This document shows positions 10,610 through 19,130 of a stretch of DNA of 64,000 nt, piece after piece. Position 1 is the stretch's first letter. Each line of letters starts with the position of its first letter. Both the position numbers and the translations under genes were made by a program. This DNA is from Nocardia sp. MH4 (GTDB lineage: Bacteria; Actinomycetota; Actinomycetes; Mycobacteriales; Mycobacteriaceae). The notes under the pieces are model-generated. The model saw nothing but the letters and a program-made list of their open reading frames with translations, did not search any database and was not told the DNA's origin. The DNA lies in assembly GCF_019266065.1 (NCBI RefSeq), contig NZ_LPNR01000125.1, forward strand, positions 1 to 64,000, given 5' to 3'.

Positions 10610-10867
10610 GAGAAAAACTGTGCATCACCCGGCAGCAGGGTCGTGTGAGACACAGGTAAATTTCTTGCATCACCTGAAATGGATGAAATCAGCGGAGCCG
10701 GGGGCCGGTCGATCGGAGCCCGATTTCGCCGGGCGGTGCCGAGCTGGTAACCTCGATCTTCGGCGCGGTGTTACCCGTAGTTCAGCACCATCTGCTGCAT
10801 CGTGGGCGCGCGCCCGACGAGCTTTCGAGACATACCACCCAGCGACAGGAAACCAGAGGATACAGGC

Positions 10868-11128
10868 GTGGCCAACATCAAGTCCCAGATGAAGCGGATC
10901 CGTACCAACGAGGCGGCGCGCAAGCGCAACCAGTCGGTCAAGTCCGCGCTGCGCACCGCGATCCGCAACTTCCGTGAAGCTGCCGCCAGCGGTGACAAGG
11001 AAAAGGCTGCCGAGCAGCTGCAGTTCGCGAGCCGCAAGCTCGACAAGGCCGCTTCCAAGGGCGTCATCCACGCCAACCAGGCGGCCAACAAGAAGTCCGC
11101 GCTCGCGCTGGCTCTGAACAAGATCTGA
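10868..11128 (+). CDS. rpsT: 30S ribosomal protein S20
   Basis: 86 residues from GTG 10868 (reads ANIKSQMKRIRTNEAARKRN), with AGAGGA eight bases upstream. It is a highly basic three-helix bundle that binds 16S rRNA in the 30S body; length and N-terminal motif are standard for S20. The longer in-frame extension upstream is not conserved in S20 and would run through the ribosome-binding site. A strong terminator follows about 40 bases downstream. Its position between the ATP-grasp operon and holA is conserved in mycobacteria. Confidence 0.96.
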   Translation: MANIKSQMKRIRTNEAARKRNQSVKSALRTAIRNFREAAASGDKEKAAEQLQFASRKLDKAASKGVIHANQAANKKSALALALNKI

Positions 11129-11170
11129 TCGGAGCGGGTCCACCCGCTCAGCAATACTTCGCAAGACGCA

Positions 11171-11203
11171 GCCGCCGTGGCCTCGATGACCACGGCGGCT
11201 TTT
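11171..11203 (+). terminator. rho-independent terminator after rpsT
   Basis: Perfect 10-bp stem GCCGCCGTGG (11171-11180) with CCACGGCGGC (11190-11199), nine-base loop, then TTTT. It ends just before the small downstream gene. Confidence 0.88.
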
Positions 11204-11225
11204 GTCGTCGGCTACCATTCCGCGC

Positions 11226-11468
11226 ATGCTGACGGTGTACGCGAATCAGACGGTGGTACGAGGCGACGACCTGGCCGAGGTGATCCGCGCCGCGGAGATC
11301 CTGGGCATCGGACTCAAGATCGAGAATGTGATGGTCCCGGACGAGGACGGCGGCTTCGCGGCCGCCTGGATCGTCACCCGCGAGGACGAGGTCCCGCTCT
11401 ACGAGGAGTGGGAAGGTCGCTACGAGGATCTCGAGGACGACGAGGAGCTCGCCGTCGTCGGCGACTGA
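11226..11468 (+). CDS. small acidic conserved-type hypothetical protein
   Basis: 80 residues from ATG 11226. TACCAT at 11213-11218 followed by seven bases before the ATG suggests a leaderless transcript; the longer TTG start would lie inside the rpsT terminator. Two short alpha/beta elements (LTVYANQTVVRGDDLAEVI, ILGIGLKIENVMV) are followed by a very acidic C-terminus (EEWEGRYEDLEDDEELA). No known domain is recognised. It stops one base before the convergent LCP gene stop. Confidence 0.72.
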   Translation: MLTVYANQTVVRGDDLAEVIRAAEILGIGLKIENVMVPDEDGGFAAAWIVTREDEVPLYEEWEGRYEDLEDDEELAVVGD

Positions 11469-12761
11469 TCAGTTCACACAGGGGATCCGCCCCGAGGTGA
11501 TGTCGCTGCGGACCGGCTTGCCCGCGTCGGGGGTGTCCGTCACCGGCGTGGTCGCGCTGGTCTGCCAGGCACCGGTGGACGTCTCGCCCGGCCAGGCGGC
11601 GGGCGGTTCGGTCCGCGCCGTTGTTCGCCGGGTCGTCGTCGACGCGGGTGCCGGCATCCCGAACGCGGCCGCGATCTCGCGGCGGATCGCCGCTCGGTCC
11701 ACGATGTTCACGTCCTGCCCGTTGATCACGTCGTAGCGCAGGATCGGCAGGGTGCGGAATTCCACCTGCGGGTCTTTCGCGCTGCCGAGGGTGCGCACGA
11801 ACTCGGTCATGTTCCAGCCGTCCGACAGGACGATATTGCGGTGCGCCACCTCCATCAACGCCGACAGTTTGCCGGGGTCGGTCAGGGTGCCCGCACTACG
11901 CAGCTGCCCGGCGACCGAGGTCAGAAACGCTTGCTGGCGGTGGGTGCGGTCCAGATCGCCGTTCTCCAGCCCGTGCCGCTGCCGCACGAAGGCCAGCGCC
12001 TGGGCCGGATCGAGATGCTGGCGGCCGGCCGGGAAGTTCGCGCCGGAGAACTCGAGGTCCTGCACCGGATGGTTCAGGCACACCTCCACCCCGCCCAGCG
12101 TGGCGGCGAGATCGTAGAAACCGGCGAGGGTGATCTCGGCGAACCGGTCGATCGGCACTCCGGTCAGATCACGCACCGCCCGCACGATAGAGGCCCGCCC
12201 CGCCTCCCTGCCCGCCTGTTCGAGCTGGCGCTGATCGGTGACGCCGCGTGCGATCAGCTGATCCTGCACCGCGGCCTTCTTCAACCCGTACGCCTCCTTG
12301 ATCTTGGCGTGGGTGTAGCCCGGGATGCCACTGACCGGCACGTAGTCGTCACGCGGAATCGACACCGCGACGATCTTGTCCAGCGCGGCCGGAATATGCA
12401 CCAGGATCAGCGTATTGGCGTTGTAGCCGCCCTCGTCCCCGTCGCCGGCGTGCAGCTGATCCAGGATTTCCGTCGGCAGCTCGTTCCCGTTCTGATCGCG
12501 CCGGGTGTCGAGCCCGATCAGCAGGATGTTCAGATCCCCGCCGAGCGAGTGCGGCGCGTCGTCCTCGATGGCCTGCGAGCGCAGGAACCCGGCGTCGAAA
12601 CTGCCTGCCGTCGACCACCCGTACGCGGTGACAGCCACCACCAGCGCCGACATCCCGGCGGCGAACCCCTTCCCGAATGCCCTGGCCCACCGGCCCGCCG
12701 AACCACGAGCGCGTCGACTGCTCCCGCGCTCCCCGGTCCGGCTGACAGTCGGCTCGTCCAT
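11469..12761 (-). CDS. LytR-CpsA-Psr (LCP) family cell-wall glycopolymer ligase
   Basis: 430 residues. A short basic cytoplasmic N-terminus and one transmembrane helix (about 33-52) anchor the extracellular LCP domain. Core motifs are visible: LLIGLDTR, SIPRDDYVPV, HAKIKEAYGL, and FVRQRHGLENGDLDRTHRQQAFL with conserved Arg/Asp residues. In mycolata these enzymes link arabinogalactan from lipid carriers to peptidoglycan. The last 60 residues are Thr/Pro-rich with one terminal Cys. The spacer between the central motifs contains an Ala/Gln-rich insertion common in actinobacterial members. Start ATG 12761. Confidence 0.9.
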   Translation of the reverse strand: MDEPTVSRTGERGSSRRARGSAGRWARAFGKGFAAGMSALVVAVTAYGWSTAGSFDAGFLRSQAIEDDAPHSLGGDLNILLIGLDTRRDQNGNELPTEILDQLHAGDGDEGGYNANTLILVHIPAALDKIVAVSIPRDDYVPVSGIPGYTHAKIKEAYGLKKAAVQDQLIARGVTDQRQLEQAGREAGRASIVRAVRDLTGVPIDRFAEITLAGFYDLAATLGGVEVCLNHPVQDLEFSGANFPAGRQHLDPAQALAFVRQRHGLENGDLDRTHRQQAFLTSVAGQLRSAGTLTDPGKLSALMEVAHRNIVLSDGWNMTEFVRTLGSAKDPQVEFRTLPILRYDVINGQDVNIVDRAAIRREIAAAFGMPAPASTTTRRTTARTEPPAAWPGETSTGAWQTSATTPVTDTPDAGKPVRSDITSGRIPCVN

Positions 12762-12842
12762 GTCATGATCAACTGTGCCAGCCGTGAGGCCGGACCGACA
12801 TCGCGATTCGGTCCCGATTCCACCGCGACCAGGCGTGTCGGC

Positions 12843-13250
12843 TCAGCGACTGCGCGTACCGAGGTTCTGGGAAATCCGCAGAAGGTACCCGTCCGGGTCC
12901 TGCACGGCGAACTGGCGCACGCCCACGACGTCGGTTGCCCGCGCGTACCAGCGGTCCTCCAGCGGGAGGAACAGTTCCCGCCCGGTCGCGGTGATCACCG
13001 CATGGAGCTCGGCGACATCGTCCACGTCGATGGTGAAGTTGATGCCGCGACCGTACGGATATTCGAGCGGCGCGTGCGGGTAGAGCGGCTCGTGGTCCGT
13101 CGGCTGTTCGAGCATGAGGTCGATACCGTCGCGTTCGAGATAGGCGAACCGTTCCGCGGGGCGCTCGTAGCGGATCCGGAACCCGAGTAGACCGTAGAAC
13201 TCGAGGCTGGCCCGGAGGTCGGCACAGATGAGCTCGGGGATCAGGCGCAC
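12843..13250 (-). CDS. VOC/glyoxalase-fold protein (bleomycin-resistance-like)
   Basis: 135 residues from GTG 13250 (an alternative GTG is at 13253). Two beta-alpha-beta-beta-beta modules are recognisable: LIPELICADLRASLEFYGLLGF and GRGINFTIDVDDVAELHAVI, ending in QFAVQDPDGYLLRISQNLG. This is the vicinal-oxygen-chelate fold; ligands vary from antibiotics to methylglyoxal adducts, and no specific substrate can be read. It follows holA by about 20 bases on the same strand and so is probably co-transcribed. It has no obvious partner here and is not in the corresponding mycobacterial block as I remember it. Confidence 0.82.
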   Translation of the reverse strand: MRLIPELICADLRASLEFYGLLGFRIRYERPAERFAYLERDGIDLMLEQPTDHEPLYPHAPLEYPYGRGINFTIDVDDVAELHAVITATGRELFLPLEDRWYARATDVVGVRQFAVQDPDGYLLRISQNLGTRSR

Positions 13251-13269
13251 CACGTCGTCGCCCGTCGAC

Positions 13270-14241
13270 TCAGCCCGCGGCGCGCAGGTCGAGGATGCGG
13301 GAGAGGGCGTGTTCCACGGCGTAGGTGGCGTCGGCGGCGCCACCCTTGACGTCGGCGTTGAGGGTGGCGACCACCTGGAGGGCGGTGCCGATGGTGGCCG
13401 GGGTCCAGCCACGGGCCTGGGCCTGCGCCTTCTTGACCTTCCACGGGGGCATGCCGAGCTGCTGGGCGAGTTTGAACGGGTCGCCTCGGCCCGCGGAGCC
13501 GACGCGGGCGATGGTGTGCACGGAATCGGCGAGGGCGTCGGCCAGCAGCACGTGCGGGACACCGCGGTCGGTGGCCCAGCGCAGGGCCTCCATCGCCGCC
13601 GGGCGGTCGCCCGCGACGGCGAGCTCCGCGACATCGAACCCGGTCACCTCGGCGCGGCCGGAGTAGTAGCGGCGGACCGCGTTCACATCGACCTTGCCGC
13701 CGGTGTCGGCGACCAGCTGTGAGCAGGCCGCGGCCAGCTCACGCAGCTCCGAGCCGACGGACTCGATCAGCACCTGGACCACGTCCGGCGCCACCCGCAC
13801 CCCGAGAGCGCGAAACTCCGCGCGCACGAACTCCGCCCGCTCGCCGGCCTTGGTGAGCTTGGCGCACTCGTGCACCACCGCGCCCTGCTTCTGCAGCGCG
13901 GGCACCAGTGCTTTGGCGCGGCCGCCGCCCGAATGCAGCACCATCAGCACCACGCCCGCCGGCGGGTCGGCCGCCGCGTCGGTGATCACCGCCACCGCGT
14001 CCTTGCCCGCCTCCGCGGCCGACTCGAGCACGATCACCCGGTCCTCGGCGAACAGCGACGGACTCAACAGCTCGGCCAGTTCGGCGGTACTCGCGTCACC
14101 GGCGCGCAGCCGATCCACCGGCACCGAGTCCGGATCGGGCGCCTCGGCCCGCACCTGGCCGGTCACCTGCGCCACGGCGCGTTCGACCAGCAGTTCCTCG
14201 TCACCGAGAACCAGATGTACCGCGGCAGGGCGTTCGCTCAC
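13270..14241 (-). CDS. holA: DNA polymerase III delta subunit
   Basis: 323 residues. It starts with the AAA-like N-terminal segment LVLGDEELLVERAVAQV, continues with VILESAAEAGKDAV and the lid/helical region ELRELAAACSQLVADTGGK, and ends in the collar domain (MPPWKVKKAQAQARGWT). It works as the clamp-opening subunit of the clamp loader complex. Like other delta proteins it lacks a functional Walker A. Synteny with Rv2413c, directly downstream of comEC on the same strand, supports the call. About 100 bases separate it from comEC. Confidence 0.93.
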   Translation of the reverse strand: MSERPAAVHLVLGDEELLVERAVAQVTGQVRAEAPDPDSVPVDRLRAGDASTAELAELLSPSLFAEDRVIVLESAAEAGKDAVAVITDAAADPPAGVVLMVLHSGGGRAKALVPALQKQGAVVHECAKLTKAGERAEFVRAEFRALGVRVAPDVVQVLIESVGSELRELAAACSQLVADTGGKVDVNAVRRYYSGRAEVTGFDVAELAVAGDRPAAMEALRWATDRGVPHVLLADALADSVHTIARVGSAGRGDPFKLAQQLGMPPWKVKKAQAQARGWTPATIGTALQVVATLNADVKGGAADATYAVEHALSRILDLRAAG

Positions 14242-14340
14242 CAGGCGATCCTACGTTCGGGCACCGACAGCGAGCCGGTCGCGGTCGTTCGAGGTGGTCG
14301 GCCGCCGCGCGGGGTCTCCCGGCCGCCCGCTGCCGGCGGT

Positions 14341-16248
14341 TCACGGAGGGGCTGGAGTCCGCCGACGGGATGTCGTTGTGCGCGGTTCGACGGCGGTGCC
14401 CGACACGATCACGTCGCCGTCGTGATCGGTCCGGGCGATCGTGACGCCGAGGGTGTCCAACGCGGTGATGATCGTGGGGTGCGGGTGGCCGAACGAGTTG
14501 TCCGTCCCGGCGCTGATCAAGGCCAGGCGCGGGTGGACCGCGCGCAGGAACTCCGGTGTGGTGGTGCGGGACCCATGATGTGGGACCTTGAGAATGTCGG
14601 CGCGGATGTCGCTGTCACGCGACACCCGAGATTGCGCGGTCGCTTCGATATCGCCGGTGAACAGAATCGTGCCCACGGCGGTGCGCGCCCGCAACACCAG
14701 CGACCGATCGTTGGCTTCGTCCAGGTCCAGCGACGACGCTTCCCGCCCCGGCGCGAGCACCGTCAATTCGACTGCCCCGAACGTCAGTACCTGCCCCGCG
14801 CGCAATTCCATCAGCGGGATCCCGGCGGCCTCGGCGAGCTCGACGACTCGCTCGATCCCCTCGGTCGCGACGGTTGGACCAGATGAATTCCGCTGCGCCA
14901 CAACATCCTGGCGAGAGGCGGACGGTAGCCCGGCCGAGTGTCCGCCGTTCGGGTGGCGCTGGTTGGTGCTCTCGGCGCCGACAGAGTGCTCGGCCCCGGC
15001 AGACTGCTCGGCGCCAGCGGGATGCCCACCGCTCGTGGAGGGCGCGCCGCTCGTGGAGGGCCCGACGGCGACAGGATGCCCGACGGCAGCGGGATGCCCG
15101 CTGGTGTCAGAGTGCCCAGTGCCGGTGGAGGGGGTGCCGCCGATGGTGTGACCGCTGGTGGAGTGCGGGCCGCCGGTGGAAAGAAGTTCACCGGGTGCGG
15201 TGGCTATGGCGGCGGTGGTGCGGCCGCGGAGTGCGCCGGCCAGGCCGTCGATGTGGTCGGCGTGTGGGTGGGTGAGGATCAGGAGGGGGATGTGGGTGAT
15301 GCGCAGGCGGTCGAGGCAGCGGCGGATCGGGCGGGGGTCCGGGCCGGTATCGATCACGATCGCGGCGTTGGGGGCGACGGAGAGGGCGAGGCCATCGCCC
15401 TGGCCTACATCGCACATCGCCAGTGCCCAGCCGGTCGGCGGCCATCCCGGCTGCCATAGGCGCACTGGGACAAGCACTATCGCGACGCCCAAGGCGGCGA
15501 CGGCGAGCAATCGGCGAGCCTTCGACCATCGCAGAGCTGCCACGAGGACGACGACGATCGCCGCTGTGACCAGTCCCCCGGTCACGCCGGACGGCACCGA
15601 GATCGTGGCACCGGGCACGGCGGCGGTCCGGTCGGCTACCGCCAGCAGCCACCACAGCGGTGGGCGCGCGCACCACAGCACCCACACCGCCGCTTCACCC
15701 CAGAGGCAGGCGACGGCCGCACCCACCGCACCGATCACGGTGATCACCCCGACCACCGGCGCGACAAGCGCGTTCGCCACGATCGCGACCACGCTCACCC
15801 GTCCCGACAGTGCGACCATCAGCGGGAGGGTGACGACGAACGCCCCTGCCGACACCGCGACGATCTCGGCGGGTACGCGCCACCACCCGTGCGCCCGCAA
15901 CCAATCCGCCCAGCTCGGCGCGAGCAGGATCAGGCCGGCGGTCGCGAGCACCGACAACGCGAACCCCGCGCTCACCGCCAACTGCGGTGCCACAACGAGC
16001 AGTCCGATCACCGCGGCACCCAGCGCGGGCAGCGCTTGTTTGCGGCGGCCGGTGAGCAACGCGAGTACCGTCACCGACCCCATGCCCGCGGCCCGCAGCA
16101 CACTGGGGTCGGGCCGCGCGAGAACGACGAACACCACCACCGTCACCGCGGCGGCAGCGGCACTCGTTCGCGGACCCGCGGTCAGCAATCTCGCCAACCC
16201 GAGCAGCGCGGCGAGCAGGATAGTGAAGTTCGCTCCACTGATGGTTTT
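14341..16248 (-). pseudogene. comEC: comEC 3' portion, interrupted by prophage integration
   Basis: ComEC/Rec2 DNA-uptake channel, C-terminal two thirds only. The frame is open from the stop at 14341 up to a TAA at 16249-16251 and begins, from the junction, with SGANFTILLAALLGLARLL, the start of the conserved Competence membrane domain. About eight hydrophobic segments follow, then a metallo-beta-lactamase-like domain with LTHPHADHIDGL, TGDIE and LKVPHHGSR. The OB-fold and first membrane helices are missing and should lie beyond the right end of the prophage. A low-complexity insertion of about 100 residues (Gly/Ser/His/Pro; nucleotides about 14900-15190) interrupts the beta-lactamase domain. 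An internal TTG at 16197 could start a fragment, but no good ribosome-binding site is seen. Excision would restore the gene. Confidence 0.88.
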
Positions 16249-16260
16249 TTAGGGGTACTC
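16230..16260. other. attL: chromosome-prophage junction in comEC
   Basis: Recognisable ComEC coding (SGAN, codons at 16228-16239) ends here. Immediately right, the frame reads I-T-K-stop, where family members have V or I before SG and a long upstream hydrophobic run. The crossover is therefore within about 16236-16246. The two-base core used by serine integrases cannot be fixed without attR, which is outside the window. Confidence 0.7.
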
Positions 16261-16285
16261 CTCACTCCAACCGAAGGCCGTCGCC

Positions 16286-16771
16286 ATGACCGTTCCTGTC
16301 CAGCATGTCCTGACCACGAGCAAGAGTCGTCCCCGTCAGATGCACATTCTCGCCCGCGCCCTCACTGATCGGTACGAGGTGCCGTTCGAAGCGACCTACG
16401 AGGCGGCGCGGGGGTGGACGATGTCGTGGTGCAACGGCCCCACCGAGGACGAAGTCCGCGGCGTTCTGTCCCGCCTGTCGGCCGGCCTCGCCGCCATCAC
16501 GTCGCTTCGGCTGTTCCGGAGCCACACCGACCTGGCTGAGGCCGTGTCGGTGCTGATGTGGATCGATGCCGACCCGACCCACCTGTCCGATCTGTCGAGC
16601 TACTGGAGCACCCGGGAAGCATTCGGGTCGACCCGGTACCCGGAGCGGGCGCCAGAGGCGTGGACTCGTCGGGCACAGGAGCTGCTCGGCTTGGGGTACT
16701 TCCACACTGCTGGCCTGGCGTGGCTGCGGTCGCGCACCTGGGTCCAGGCTCTGGCCGAGCTGGACGGATAG
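16286..16771 (+). CDS. hypothetical protein, first gene inside attL
   Basis: 161 residues from ATG 16286 with GAAGG eight bases upstream. Trp-rich and mixed alpha/beta in appearance (EAARGWTMSWCNGPTEDEV, LRLFRSHTDLAEAVSVL, WTRRAQELLGLG). No signal peptide or membrane segment. I do not recognise the family. It reads away from comEC and against the late operon, the usual place for genes expressed from the lysogen. In the excised circle its 5' side would abut attP and the integrase promoter region. Confidence 0.68.
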   Translation: MTVPVQHVLTTSKSRPRQMHILARALTDRYEVPFEATYEAARGWTMSWCNGPTEDEVRGVLSRLSAGLAAITSLRLFRSHTDLAEAVSVLMWIDADPTHLSDLSSYWSTREAFGSTRYPERAPEAWTRRAQELLGLGYFHTAGLAWLRSRTWVQALAELDG

Positions 16772-16936
16772 GACCGTGCTGCCGTGCGCGCAACTGCTCC
16801 AGGCCGACGCGCACGGCGGCCATTCGGAGTTGCACCCGCCCAGTCATCCGGATCGATCCCAGCCTCACGCAGCGCATCCCGATCGATGTCGTCCATGCAC
16901 CATTGGACGCAGCACCCCGACGATCGGTTCCGCCGA

Positions 16937-16948
16937 TACACTCCAGAC
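16937..16948 (+). promoter_or_regulatory. leaderless-type -10 box
   Basis: TACACT at 16937-16942, six bases, then GTG 16949. Confidence 0.45.
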
Positions 16949-17206
16949 GTGTCGGACACTGACGACCCGATCTCCGCAGCCGACGCGGAGGTGATTGCGG
17001 CGGTTGTGGATCACATCGACCCGGACTCCCCACTCATCGACGAGCAGCTCTACTACATCCTCGAGGCCGAGCTCGACGCGCCGCCGACTATGGACGAGAT
17101 CCAGGCCGTGCTGGCAATCCTGCGGATGCCGCACCTGCGCTACCAGCCGGGAGAGTCATCGGCCGCGGTGCTCGGCCGGATGCGAGCCATGCTCGGACGC
17201 GCCTAG
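16949..17206 (+). CDS. small acidic hypothetical protein
   Basis: 85 residues from GTG 16949 (reads SDTDDPISAADAEVIAAVV). Acidic and mostly helical, with ELDAPPTMDEIQAVLAIL. No domain recognised. The start is chosen by the leaderless -10 box; the longer in-frame extension to 16784 is Arg/Ser-rich and looks non-coding. Its stop codon TAG forms part of the -10 box of the next gene. Confidence 0.55.
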   Translation: MSDTDDPISAADAEVIAAVVDHIDPDSPLIDEQLYYILEAELDAPPTMDEIQAVLAILRMPHLRYQPGESSAAVLGRMRAMLGRA

Positions 17207-17215
17207 AATTCGCAC
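17204..17215 (+). promoter_or_regulatory. leaderless-type -10 box overlapping upstream stop codon
   Basis: TAGAAT at 17204-17209, six bases, then ATG 17216. The TAG is also the stop of the preceding gene. Confidence 0.5.
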
Positions 17216-17497
17216 ATGAGTTCGATCGTCTGGCACCTCGGCGACGGGAGGCCGGTCGACCCCGGTCGCCTCTACCAGGTGCGTGGCGGGGCCTGGGCTG
17301 AGCCGATGCCGATCGCATGTCCGGCTGGCCACCAGCTCGGCCCGGGCGAGGCTCTCGTCGGCACCGTGCCATGCCTCGCAGCAGAGGGCCACCACCGCAC
17401 GTACTGCTGCCGTCGCTGCGGAGTCACGATCTACTGGCCGCCGGTCAATGCTCGCTGCGACCACTGGGGCGACGCTCGTGCAGTACCCGAACAATAA
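17216..17497 (+). CDS. small zinc-ribbon-like hypothetical protein
   Basis: 93 residues. Cysteines are arranged as PIACPAGHQL, then YCCRRCGVTIYW and ARCDHWGD, with nearby histidines, consistent with one zinc-binding site. It is probably a small nucleic-acid-binding or structural phage protein; the function is unknown. It is read from a leaderless start. The last 53 bases overlap the convergent HTH regulator gene, so the two transcripts would be antisense to each other at their 3' ends. Confidence 0.65.
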   Translation: MSSIVWHLGDGRPVDPGRLYQVRGGAWAEPMPIACPAGHQLGPGEALVGTVPCLAAEGHHRTYCCRRCGVTIYWPPVNARCDHWGDARAVPEQ

Positions 17498-18302
17498 GCT
17501 TGCGAGCCTCGTCACCGAACGCAGCGTTCTCGACCAGGCCCGCGAATACCCGCTCGTACAGTTCTATCTCGCGCGGCTGGTTCACGTTCAGCTCGGCGGT
17601 GATGGTCTCGATCTGGACCAGGCGCTGGTCGAAGATGACGAAGCCGTTCGTCACGGGACCGTGGTAGGGAGTCTTCGCCGGCACGATGCCGAGAACGACA
17701 CGAGGAAGAGACATCATCGTCAGCAGCCGGTCGAGCTGCCCGAGCATTACTCCGTCATCGCCGACGGTCGTCTGCAAGGCCTGCTCGGCGAGGATGAAGG
17801 TGAACCGGCCAGCGCCGCGGTACAGGACTCTCTGCCGCTCGATCCGCGCAGCCACGCCCTCCTGGAGATCGTCCGGGATTCCGTAGAACTCGATGATCTT
17901 CGACAGCAGGCCCTCGGCGTACTCGGGAGTCTGAAGTAGACCAGGGACCACAGATGCCTCGTACCAGCGCATCGTGCGGGTCTCGCCCTCCAGCTTCAGC
18001 GACATCCGCTGACGGCGGCGAGTCCCGCCGCCGAGCACGCGCTTCCACTCCATGTAGGCGGCTTCGAGATGGCGCAGCGTCGCGATCAGATCGCTGAGCT
18101 GCTCGGGGTGGCCGGTGTGTGAGCACCAGTCCTCGATGTCGGCTTCGGACGGCGTCTGCTTGCCGTTCTCGATCCTCGATACCTTGGATTCGTGCCAGTC
18201 GGCGAGTTGAGAGAGGCGCCGAGCCGTGAGTTTGGCGTCGCGGCGAAGCTCCCGGAGTCGGAGTCCGAGAGCTTCGCGCGCTTGGGTGACCGATTGGGTC
18301 AC
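17445..18302 (-). CDS. helix-turn-helix regulator with DUF5753-type C-terminal domain
   Basis: 285 residues from GTG 18302 (reads TQSVTQAREALGLRLRELRR), overlapping the upstream stop by four bases. The XRE-type HTH (about 8-65) contains LTARRLSQLADWHESKVSRIENG. The remainder is the DUF5753 domain (MRWYEASVVPGLLQTPEYAEGLL, FTFILAEQAL), common in actinobacterial regulators annotated as Scr1-family or antitoxin-like. In chromosomes such genes are usually paired with a small DUF397 protein. Here they are paired with a DUF6879 gene and a third small gene instead. It may control this operon or act as a lysogen-expressed regulator. Confidence 0.85.
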   Translation of the reverse strand: MTQSVTQAREALGLRLRELRRDAKLTARRLSQLADWHESKVSRIENGKQTPSEADIEDWCSHTGHPEQLSDLIATLRHLEAAYMEWKRVLGGGTRRRQRMSLKLEGETRTMRWYEASVVPGLLQTPEYAEGLLSKIIEFYGIPDDLQEGVAARIERQRVLYRGAGRFTFILAEQALQTTVGDDGVMLGQLDRLLTMMSLPRVVLGIVPAKTPYHGPVTNGFVIFDQRLVQIETITAELNVNQPREIELYERVFAGLVENAAFGDEARKLIVRVLHERRPSGRSEH

Positions 18303-18820
18303 CGGTGAGACAGGTAGTCGGCGTGCGGAATCGCGATCGGCCAGACACTGTCGCGGACAGCGACGCACATGTCAACGACCTTGTGATCGTCGGTGACCGC
18401 GGTCCCTACCCACCGGCCGGCCGCATCGACCGCAGTAAATCCGACCCGTTCGCTGTCGAACAGCCACCAGTCCTCTGCCGTCAGCAGGTCCGGACTGATC
18501 TCGTGGCGAGGCAAGTACCGGATGTCCTCCCCTGCCGCAATGTTCACCCGGGACACCTCCAGCGACCACCGGATGTAGTCGCTGTGGGGCACTGTCACCA
18601 CACGGGCGCGCTCGACCTTGCAGCCGCGGGCGACCACTGACCTCACCAGGTCGGACCAGCCGTCCATCCAGGCATAGTCGTCGACCTCACCGGCGAGGAA
18701 CTTTGCGAAGTGCTCGTCCTCGTCGTCGACGAGGTAGGAGTCCTGCACCTCCAGATGGAAGGCGCTGCGCTGCACCGAGCTCAGTAGGTCGGCGAACTCG
18801 TCAGGCCTGACCAGCTGCAC
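18299..18820 (-). CDS. DUF6879-type protein
   Basis: 173 residues from GTG 18820 (AGGAGAGG about ten bases upstream); a longer start at 18865 would overlap the preceding gene more. Features include FADLLSSVQRSAFHLEVQDSY, YLPRHEIS and AEDWWLFDSERV, which match the DUF6879 family as I recall it. That family accompanies DUF5753 HTH genes in actinobacteria. The role is unknown; a toxin-like or effector partner of the regulator is one proposal. It overlaps neighbours on both sides (20 bases upstream, four downstream), so the three genes are co-translated. Confidence 0.75.
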   Translation of the reverse strand: MQLVRPDEFADLLSSVQRSAFHLEVQDSYLVDDEDEHFAKFLAGEVDDYAWMDGWSDLVRSVVARGCKVERARVVTVPHSDYIRWSLEVSRVNIAAGEDIRYLPRHEISPDLLTAEDWWLFDSERVGFTAVDAAGRWVGTAVTDDHKVVDMCVAVRDSVWPIAIPHADYLSHR

Positions 18821-19130
18821 CGTAGAACGTCCTCTCCTTCTTCGGAACTTCGATCCCGGCTTCATGGCCGGGCAGGTTCATAGTCGCCAACGCTTCCGCG
18901 TCGCGCACCGGCGCCCCGCTGATGAGGAACGTACCGCGACCCGTATCGGTCATCGCTGCGCCGACGAAGGTATCCGGCTCGGCGAAACCCAGCAGCAGGT
19001 GCGGGATCTCGACGGTGTCGGGCCTATCGGTGCGCCAACCCTGCACCACGTAGGTGTCTTGGTCGGTTGCGTAGAGAGTCGGGCAGCCGCCCTGCTGAGA
19101 ACCGCCGTTGCCCAGGAACTTTAGCCGCAT
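18801..19130 (-). CDS. small hypothetical protein, first gene of regulator/DUF6879 operon
   Basis: 109 residues from ATG 19130 with AAGGTGG eight bases upstream. Beta-rich in appearance (MRLKFLGNGGSQQGGCPTLY, DTYVVQGWRTD, TGRGTFLISGAPV), with one Cys near the N-terminus. I know of similar small proteins next to DUF6879/DUF5753 genes but cannot name a function. It heads the operon; the 180-base region upstream is shared with the divergent winged-helix gene. Confidence 0.7.
   Translation of the reverse strand: MRLKFLGNGGSQQGGCPTLYATDQDTYVVQGWRTDRPDTVEIPHLLLGFAEPDTFVGAAMTDTGRGTFLISGAPVRDAEALATMNLPGHEAGIEVPKKERTFYGAAGQA

Noticed and set aside
16600..16896. Minus-strand frame starting MDDIDRDALREAGIDPDDWAG
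   Set aside because: The first 20 residues look protein-like, but there is no ribosome-binding site or -10 box and it is antisense to the first prophage gene.
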